Assembly (NCBI GenBank): GCA_021827255.1
Contig: JAKAWO010000210.1
Location: forward strand, 1 to 5,620
Source of the DNA: Acidobacteriota bacterium
GTDB taxonomy: Bacteria; Acidobacteriota; Terriglobia; UBA7540
Reading direction: 5' to 3'
Length of the DNA stretch: 5,620 bases
Below, in pieces: positions 5,028 through 5,620 of the stretch. The notes below the pieces were generated by a model. The model was not told where the DNA came from, did no database searches, and was given only the letters and a program-made list of their open reading frames with translations. Each line of letters opens with the position of its first letter. Positions within the stretch are counted from its first letter, which is position 1. Both the position numbers and the translations under genes were made by a program.

Positions 5028-5620
5028 GGCCCGATCACCGTCCCGACCGGCATGGTTGACGGAGTAGTGTAGCCTTGAATCGTGATGCTGTTTTGACCAA
5101 TATGTCCGGCCGGCGTTGCGAATGTCTTGTTCGGCGTGACGGCGCACGACTGCGACAGCTGGACATTAACTCCGGATTCGGTAGAGATCTGCCGCAGGAT
5201 GTCCGGCACGGTCCCAGTGGTCTTGAGCGTGACTCGGGCGCCCGGCGCACTCGGCATTTGGAAGACCGCGCCTGTGGCTTTGCTCAGCAGGTCTAACAGA
5301 GATGGCAGGTCAACGTTGGTAGCGCATACCGCGACCGCCTCGGTCGGCGAGAATTCCACGCTAGCGACCGTTTCCCCGTTGACGGCGAGTACCACGCCCG
5401 GGGAAGCCTGGAGTCGGCGTATCGCTTGCCAGAGCGTGCCATTCGTCATACTCACGGAGACCATTTTCTCTCCGCCGGAAACTACTTTGACCTCTGCCCC
5501 GGTCACACTCGTCAAGATCCGGGCGACCTTGCTTGCGGGAACGTTTTGCAGGTCGAGGCTGAAGGGGGTGGCAGGGTCGCACGGGCAGCTGCAATGATTG
5601 TTGTCGGCGCACACACAAGC
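5024..5620 (-). CDS. exported protein with two STN/secretin-N-like repeats (5' end beyond the right edge)
   Basis: The frame is open to the window edge, so the true start and any signal peptide lie outside; 198 residues are visible. They open with a cysteine cluster, ACVCADNNHCSCPC (1-14). Two similar alpha-beta units follow. The first is at about 20-82: 'FSLDLQNVPASKVARILTSVTG', 'VSVSMTNGTLWQAIRRL', 'VVLAVNG'. The second is at about 99-158: 'ATNVDLPSLLDLLSKATGA', 'VTLKTTGTVPDILRQIS', 'NVQL'. The pattern (hydrophobic strand, 'NV', helix, '.TG', strand, helix) fits the short STN/N-domain found in secretins and at the N terminus of TonB-dependent transducers. A Thr/Pro/Gly-rich tail ends the protein. 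Internal GTG 5614 is not favoured as a start. The stop overlaps the next gene's ATG by four bases. The family call is by pattern only, and the function is unknown. Confidence 0.65.
   Translation of the reverse strand, partial: ACVCADNNHCSCPCDPATPFSLDLQNVPASKVARILTSVTGAEVKVVSGGEKMVSVSMTNGTLWQAIRRLQASPGVVLAVNGETVASVEFSPTEAVAVCATNVDLPSLLDLLSKATGAVFQMPSAPGARVTLKTTGTVPDILRQISTESGVNVQLSQSCAVTPNKTFATPAGHIGQNSITIQGYTTPSTMPVGTVIGP

Noticed and set aside
5075..5597. Plus-strand frames opposite the STN-like gene
   Set aside because: They mirror a minus-strand gene with a repeat pattern, a coupled ATGA stop/start and continuation past the window edge. Their products show no motif.

Overview
The window looks like a piece of a high-GC chromosome from the phylum Acidobacteriota. 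This is inferred from remembered family resemblance, with no search run. The main pointers are a secreted protein with a carboxypeptidase-regulatory-like fold of the kind abundant in that phylum, a membrane-anchored TPR protein with an LPPGHPP linker, and a short membrane-anchored protein with a DPVCGM...FCSEEC cysteine domain. Nothing indicates a phage, plasmid, transposon, CRISPR array or RNA gene.

Left part (1-2508). The 5' part of an enoyl-ACP/enoyl-CoA reductase gene of the FabV family runs leftward off the window. It is divergent from a rightward pair: a TPR protein with one N-terminal membrane anchor, then a small anchored three-cysteine protein. The shared upstream region (384-620) holds several short dyad repeats and a plausible sigma-70-type promoter for the TPR gene. 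Thirteen bases after the pair, a full-consensus promoter (TTGACA, 16 bp, TATAAT) precedes thiD, which encodes the hydroxymethylpyrimidine (phosphate) kinase of thiamine synthesis.

Middle (2509-3178). A small DUF3303-like gene has an excellent Shine-Dalgarno sequence, which is itself one arm of an 8-bp inverted repeat. Its reading frame is broken by an apparent one-base loss near codon 18. The rest of this stretch is mostly non-coding. It holds a doubtful leftward signal-peptide ORF and a weak candidate terminator for the leftward genes to its right.

Right part (3179-5620). Three leftward genes lie in tandem and all appear to encode exported proteins. First is a protein with two STN/secretin-N-like repeats, whose 5' end lies outside the window. 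It overlaps by 4 bases (ATGA) a protein with a carboxypeptidase-regulatory-like (beta-sandwich) domain. After an 88-bp gap comes a 335-residue secreted protein of unknown function. They probably form one operon with an envelope role. The order STN then carboxypeptidase-regulatory-like domain resembles the N-terminal extensions of some TonB-dependent transducers, but here the domains are on separate small proteins with no plug or barrel. This cluster is the least explained part of the window.
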